From: an uncultured Azospirillum sp.
Lineage (GTDB): Bacteria > Pseudomonadota > Alphaproteobacteria > Azospirillales > Azospirillaceae
Assembly: GCA_937960755.1 (NCBI GenBank)
Contig: CALGOL010000473.1
Coordinates: 1 to 33,851 of the forward strand
Reading direction: 5' to 3'
DNA length: 33,851 bases
The stretch's first letter is position 1. Each line of letters starts with the position of its first letter. A program made the position numbers and the translations under genes. The notes beneath the pieces are model-generated. The model made no database searches and was not told the DNA's origin. It was given only the letters and a program-made list of their open reading frames with translations. Below, in pieces: positions 32,420 through 33,851 of this stretch.

Positions 32420-32465
32420 CCTTCGGGGGGCTCGTTCCCTCGTTGGGGAGTCGTGCCTCCCCTTT
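32420..32465 (+). promoter_or_regulatory. Two-hairpin 5' leader, copy 5
   Basis: Hairpin 1: GGG (32428-32430) opposite CCC (32437-32439). Hairpin 2: GGGGAG (32445-32450) with CTCCCC (32457-32462), loop TCGTGC. AGGAGG and the ATG at 32489 follow. Confidence 0.6.
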
Positions 32466-32488
32466 CGACATCGACCAGGAGGACCGAC

Positions 32489-32698
32489 ATGACCAACAAC
32501 AACAGCAAAGCCGCCGACGCTTGCGCGGTGACCCTGCTCTATAAAATTGGCCGCTTAAATCACGGCGACGCCAGCCGGCGATTACGGGCGCTGGGATTGC
32601 CGGATTTCGTCAGGGGCGGCGTGTCGCCGCTTGACGAACTCATGAAAGCGCCGACGATCCGCTACATGAAAGCGGTCGCCGCAAATTATGCGAAATGA
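32489..32698 (+). CDS. Small hypothetical protein
   Basis: A 69-residue protein with a perfect AGGAGG six bases before ATG 32489, which beats the earlier in-frame ATG at 32453. It is a basic, mainly helical protein (KAADACAVTLLYKIGRLNHG, then DASRRLRALGLPDFV). The strong ribosome site and leader copy 5 suggest active expression. Function unknown. Confidence 0.6.
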   Translation: MTNNNSKAADACAVTLLYKIGRLNHGDASRRLRALGLPDFVRGGVSPLDELMKAPTIRYMKAVAANYAK

Positions 32699-32702
32699 CG
32701 AT

Positions 32703-32762
32703 AGAATAGCGCTTTCATTTTTTTATGCGGACAACGCATAACAGATAGGGCGCTATTCTTTT
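32703..32762 (+). terminator. Nested hairpin with T-rich tail
   Basis: Outer stem AGAATAGCGC (32703-32712) with GCGCTATTCT (32750-32759). Inside it TTATGCG (32723-32729) pairs with CGCATAA (32735-32741). T-rich sequence (TTTTATTTTATT) follows. It ends the small-gene train just after the 32489 gene. Confidence 0.55.
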
Positions 32763-32905
32763 ATTTTATTGATAGGACAACGAATTAATTTTTATCGTTA
32801 TGTGTTTTTCTATTTATATTGCTATCGTCTTGCTTATCATACCGATCTGCATTGCTGCCAATTGAGCGCAAGCAACTCGAAATACTTACTATTGGGGAGC
32901 GGTCA

Positions 32906-33196
32906 ATGATAGTTGACAACCTCGCAAAAACCACCAGAGCGCTGTCGCCTCATGGCCCAATTACGCTAGAAAACGGCGTATGGACCGCCATTGAGAAAAA
33001 AGCAGCGGAAAGCGGCCTCTCTGTCGAACATTTGCTCAGCAATTGGCTGGCGAACCCTCAGCCGGGCCAAGAAAACCTGGAAAGCTCAATCTACTTGAGG
33101 CTCGCCAAAGAGATGAGACCAAGCGCGCTAGATCACCCCTCCTCCAACAGTAAATCGACCCTCGAACAAGCGCTTAACGCCATTTATCCTCTTTAA
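32906..33196 (+). CDS. Small hypothetical protein upstream of the XRE regulator
   Basis: A 96-residue protein from ATG 32906 with GGGGAG upstream. The frame is open to 32819 but the extension has no ribosome site. The helical segment GVWTAIEKKAAESGLSVEHL resembles a ribbon-helix-helix-like helix pair, but I cannot name a family. The XRE gene begins 18 bases after its stop, so they may form an operon. Confidence 0.5.
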   Translation: MIVDNLAKTTRALSPHGPITLENGVWTAIEKKAAESGLSVEHLLSNWLANPQPGQENLESSIYLRLAKEMRPSALDHPSSNSKSTLEQALNAIYPL

Positions 33197-33214
33197 TAAA
33201 GGACGTATAATCCC

Positions 33215-33685
33215 ATGAAACGCACAACTAACAAAGCTGGACGGCCGAAAAACGGGAACTCCAACCCCGTTGACGTGCATGTCGGGTCTCGGGTCCGCCT
33301 GCGCCGCACCCTTCTCGGCATGAGCCAGGAAAAGCTGGGTGAAGCGATTGGCCTCACCTTCCAGCAGGTGCAAAAATACGAACGCGGCGCCAACCGTATC
33401 GGCGCGTCGCGGTTGTTCAACCTCAGCCAGGTGCTGGACGTCCCGGTGTCGTTCTTCTTTGACGACATGCCGCGGGAAGCCGCCGACGCTCCGGTGTTGG
33501 GGGAAGAGGACGACGAAGAACGGGTTGTCGAGTTCGAACCCGATCCGATGGCGAAGCGCGAAACCCTGGAGCTGGTGCGGGCCTATTACCGCATCACTGA
33601 CCCCAGCGTGCGCAAAAAACTGTTCGAGTTAACTAAGTCGGTGGGCAAACCGTATTCCCAGGATGAAGACAACGAAAGAAGTTAA
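33215..33685 (+). CDS. XRE-family regulator of the alphaproteobacterial type
   Basis: A 156-residue regulator. The helix-turn-helix is in VDVHVGSRVRLRRTLLGMSQ, then EKLGEAIGLTFQQVQKYERG and ANRIGASRLFNLSQVL. The tail RETLELVRAYYRITDPSVRK is the usual C-terminal part of this type in Rhodospirillales-like genomes. Such proteins often act as single-gene regulators with no partner. It is the main clue to the taxonomic group. Confidence 0.9.
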   Translation: MKRTTNKAGRPKNGNSNPVDVHVGSRVRLRRTLLGMSQEKLGEAIGLTFQQVQKYERGANRIGASRLFNLSQVLDVPVSFFFDDMPREAADAPVLGEEDDEERVVEFEPDPMAKRETLELVRAYYRITDPSVRKKLFELTKSVGKPYSQDEDNERS

Positions 33686-33693
33686 GCTGTTAA

Positions 33694-33723
33694 ACGATAG
33701 GCCGCCCTCAAGCTGCCTATCGT
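33694..33723 (+). terminator. Hairpin after the XRE gene
   Basis: ACGATAGGC (33694-33702) pairs perfectly with GCCTATCGT (33715-33723), nine bases after the stop. Only a short T run (TGATTTCT) follows, so termination is probable but not certain. Confidence 0.55.
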
Positions 33724-33851
33724 GATTTCTCCCAGCCGCCGGCGCCAAGTGAAACCGAGACCGTCAGACGTCGAAACGCGATGTCAGCCAGGGCGGCGAA
33801 AATTTCATAAAATACAATGCATTCAGCAAGGCGGACGCCAGCCGAACGAGC

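Overview
The window (about 33.9 kb, GC-rich, with AT-rich islands) looks like an accessory region of an alphaproteobacterium, probably a plasmid or an integrative conjugative element. The evidence is F-type conjugation genes (traF, traH, traG), a ParM-type partition pair, a MobI-like protein next to palindromes, several XRE and ribbon-helix-helix regulators, an IS66 remnant and a train of small unrecognised genes. The XRE regulator at the right end has the look of alphaproteobacterial (Rhodospirillales-like) proteins. No rRNA or tRNA gene was seen. The host assignment is inference from protein style.

Left part (1-8.3 kb): two CRISPR systems share one locus. A minus-strand operon cas3 - cas8 - csb1(cas7) - csb2(cas5/6) is a type I-G (formerly I-U) interference module. 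It is translationally coupled throughout, and csb2 runs off the left edge. Upstream of cas3 lies a six-repeat CRISPR array. Beyond it is a 620-residue effector that matches the miniature DNA-binding Cas12m (type V-M, formerly V-U1). Two of its three RuvC acidic positions are replaced (His and Lys), so it probably binds DNA without cutting. The repeats can fold into an H-type pseudoknot with one compensatory base-pair swap between units. No cas1, cas2 or cas4 is in view.

Middle part (8.7-22.5 kb): a small gene with a strong terminator, then traF-traH-traG, with a lytic transglycosylase domain fused to the C-terminus of TraG. After these come a small membrane protein divergent from an XRE regulator, an exported endonuclease/exonuclease/phosphatase-family lipoprotein, a reversed PIN/ribbon-helix-helix toxin-antitoxin pair and a class II Fic AMP-transferase. 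A LysR regulator is divergent from a three-gene operon: a membrane-anchored nucleotidyltransferase, a GNAT acetyltransferase and a ribbon-helix-helix protein. I know no described system with that composition.

Right part (22.5-33.8 kb): an AT-rich island carries FlhD- and FlhC-like regulators, with flhD broken by an amber codon, followed directly by an IS66 transposase remnant. A parM-like operon comes next. A gene-free, palindrome-rich stretch follows, which may hold the transfer origin, and then a MobI-like gene. From 27 to 33 kb a chain of small plus-strand genes is found. Four of them, plus one gene at 8.7 kb, are preceded by a shared two-hairpin 5' leader. The segment from 27 to 31 kb is also enriched in the palindrome CCATGG.
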